From positions 62,001 to 126,000 of the forward strand of contig NZ_JPRM01000027.1 in NCBI RefSeq assembly GCF_000737695.1: a stretch of DNA of 64,000 nt. The letters run 5' to 3'. How positions within the stretch are numbered: the first letter of the stretch is position 1; each line of letters opens with the position of its first letter. The notes below the pieces were generated by a model. The model ran no database searches. It worked only from the letters and a program-made list of their open reading frames with translations, and was not told where the DNA came from. A program made the position numbers and the translations under genes. Shown here piece after piece: positions 62,928 to 64,000 of this stretch. Source of the stretch: Flavobacterium hydatis. GTDB taxonomy: Bacteria; Bacteroidota; Bacteroidia; Flavobacteriales; Flavobacteriaceae.

Positions 62928-64000
62928 CTAAACTTCCTCCTCTATCGCGTCTAGTTCAACTTTCAAATTCTTGATAATAAATTCTTGTCTGTCTGGTGTA
63001 TTTTTACCCATATAGAAAGATAGCAACTGTTCTATCGATGTATTTTTATCCATCATAATAGGATCAAGACGAATCGTTTCTCCAATGAAATTCTTGAACT
63101 CATCAGGCGAAATCTCTCCCAAACCTTTAAATCGTGTGATTTCTGGCTTTGGTTTTAATTTTTCGATAGCCGCTTTTCGTTCGTCTTCAGAATAACAATA
63201 AATGGTTTCTTTCTTGTTTCGAACCCTAAAAAGTGGTGTTTGCAAGATATACAAATGTCCTTCTTTTATTAATTCTGGGAAAAATTGCAAGAAAAAAGTA
63301 ATCAATAACAAGCGAATGTGCATACCATCGACATCGGCATCGGTTGCGATTACAATATTATTATATCGTAATTTTTCTAATCCGTCTTCAATATCTAAAG
63401 CGGCTTGTAGTAAATTGAATTCTTCATTTTCATACACAATTTTCTTTGTCATTCCGTATGAGTTCAAAGGCTTACCACGCAAACTAAAAACTGCTTGTGT
63501 ATTTACATCACGTGATTTAGTAATAGATCCCGAAGCCGAATCTCCCTCGGTAATAAAAAGGGTACTTTCTAAGTTTCTAGGATTCTTTGTATCTGGAAGA
63601 TGCGCACGGCAATCTCTTAGCTTTTTATTATGTAGATTGGCTTTTTTAGCACGATCTGTTGCTAATTTTCTAATTCCAGATAACTCTTTACGCTCTCTTT
63701 CTGCCTGCAAAATTTTACGAAGTAACGCTTCTGCAGTTGGAGGGTTTTTATGTAAATAATTATCTAATTTATTCTTTACAAAATCATTTACAAAAGTACG
63801 AACTGATACTGGTGGCGTTCCGTCATCAGATCCCATATCCATCGAACCTAATTTGGTTTTGGTCTGAGATTCAAATACAGGCTCCATTACCTTGATGCTA
63901 ATCGCACTTACAATAGATTTACGTACATCTGAGGCTTCAAAACTTTTATTGTAAAACTCACGAATGGTTTTTACAATAGCTTCTCTATAAGCCGCTAAGT
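62928..64000 (-). CDS. parE: DNA topoisomerase IV subunit B, 5' end beyond window
   Basis: C-terminal ~357 codons of the ATPase subunit. The frame continues past ATG 63887 to the window edge (AYREAIVKTIREFYNKSFEASDVRKSIVSAISIKV), so that ATG is internal. The Toprim domain is clear: TLFITEGDSASGSI (catalytic Glu) and ATDADVDGMHIRLLLITFF (DxD). Then PLFRVRNKKETIYCYSEDE, RFKGLGEISPDEFKNFIGE and the short C-terminus FYMGKNTPDRQEFI. Gives the GyrB/ParE heterotetramer with ParC encoded downstream. Confidence 0.95.
   Translation of the reverse strand, partial: LAAYREAIVKTIREFYNKSFEASDVRKSIVSAISIKVMEPVFESQTKTKLGSMDMGSDDGTPPVSVRTFVNDFVKNKLDNYLHKNPPTAEALLRKILQAERERKELSGIRKLATDRAKKANLHNKKLRDCRAHLPDTKNPRNLESTLFITEGDSASGSITKSRDVNTQAVFSLRGKPLNSYGMTKKIVYENEEFNLLQAALDIEDGLEKLRYNNIVIATDADVDGMHIRLLLITFFLQFFPELIKEGHLYILQTPLFRVRNKKETIYCYSEDERKAAIEKLKPKPEITRFKGLGEISPDEFKNFIGETIRLDPIMMDKNTSIEQLLSFYMGKNTPDRQEFIIKNLKVELDAIEEEV

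Noticed and set aside
62928..63887. Complete gene starting at ATG 63887
   Set aside because: The frame stays open to the window end with ParE-like sequence, so the ATG is internal to parE.

Overview
The window looks like chromosome of a Flavobacterium-like Bacteroidota. It is AT-rich. Its regulatory elements are of the TAnnTTTG type and there is no clear Shine-Dalgarno usage. It carries a SusC/SusD pair, a protein with a type IX secretion (T9SS) sorting tail, many exported proteins ending their signal peptide in 'AQ', and LISC/TxAC-type lipoproteins.

Layout. (1) 1-2.9 kb: a divergent pair of a TonB-dependent receptor (C-terminus off the left edge) and a PchR-like AraC regulator, with direct-repeat candidate operator sites between them. 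(2) 3.2-8.9 kb: a minus-strand group of a secreted CotH-kinase-like protein, a lipoprotein, an Mpo1-like membrane protein and a DUF3754/TMEM143-like membrane protein. (3) 9.2-10.7 kb: a GH130 phosphorylase/hydrolase. (4) 11.2-18.8 kb: an Rhs/YD-repeat pair whose second member ends in an M91-like zinc-peptidase domain (HELGH), followed by a small exported protein that is a candidate immunity or accessory factor. (5) 19.3-40.5 kb: a polysaccharide-utilisation locus (PUL) suited to high-mannose N-glycans. It holds glycosylasparaginase, ROK kinase, GH125, two GH92, a GH2 beta-mannosidase, SusD, SusC, a LacI regulator, mannose-6-phosphate isomerase and a GH97. Four copies of one palindromic operator (consensus TTGCTAAATCGATTTAGCAA) lie before lacI, susC (two) and the GH97 gene. 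(6) 40.7-47.3 kb: a metal/thiol module of Cys-rich exported proteins, HMA-domain proteins, TlpA-like thioredoxins, a beta-barrel and DsbD, partly duplicated. (7) 47.5-56.8 kb: an OmpR-type two-component system followed by a heavy-metal RND efflux system and a small beta-barrel protein. (8) 57.4-58.8 kb: a PepSY-TM protein. (9) 58.9-59.3 kb: an ORF with no ATG. (10) 59.4-64 kb: parC, a lipoprotein and the 3' part of parE.

How the genes fit together. The PUL would import glycans through SusCD, trim alpha-mannose with GH92/GH125, remove the core beta-mannose with GH2 and release GlcNAc from Asn with the asparaginase. ROK kinase and ManA would then carry mannose to fructose-6-phosphate. The 41-57 kb region reads as an envelope metal-stress island.

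The most striking feature outside genes is that nearly every intergenic gap over about 150 bp outside the susCD region is filled with degenerate short-period repeats or nested inverted repeats of several families: an 8-nt-period family, a 9-nt CGCAAAGGT family, a ~115-bp hairpin-cored element in three copies, CGCGGAT nested palindromes, and others. They abut or even supply stop codons. No tRNA, rRNA, CRISPR array or insertion sequence was recognised.
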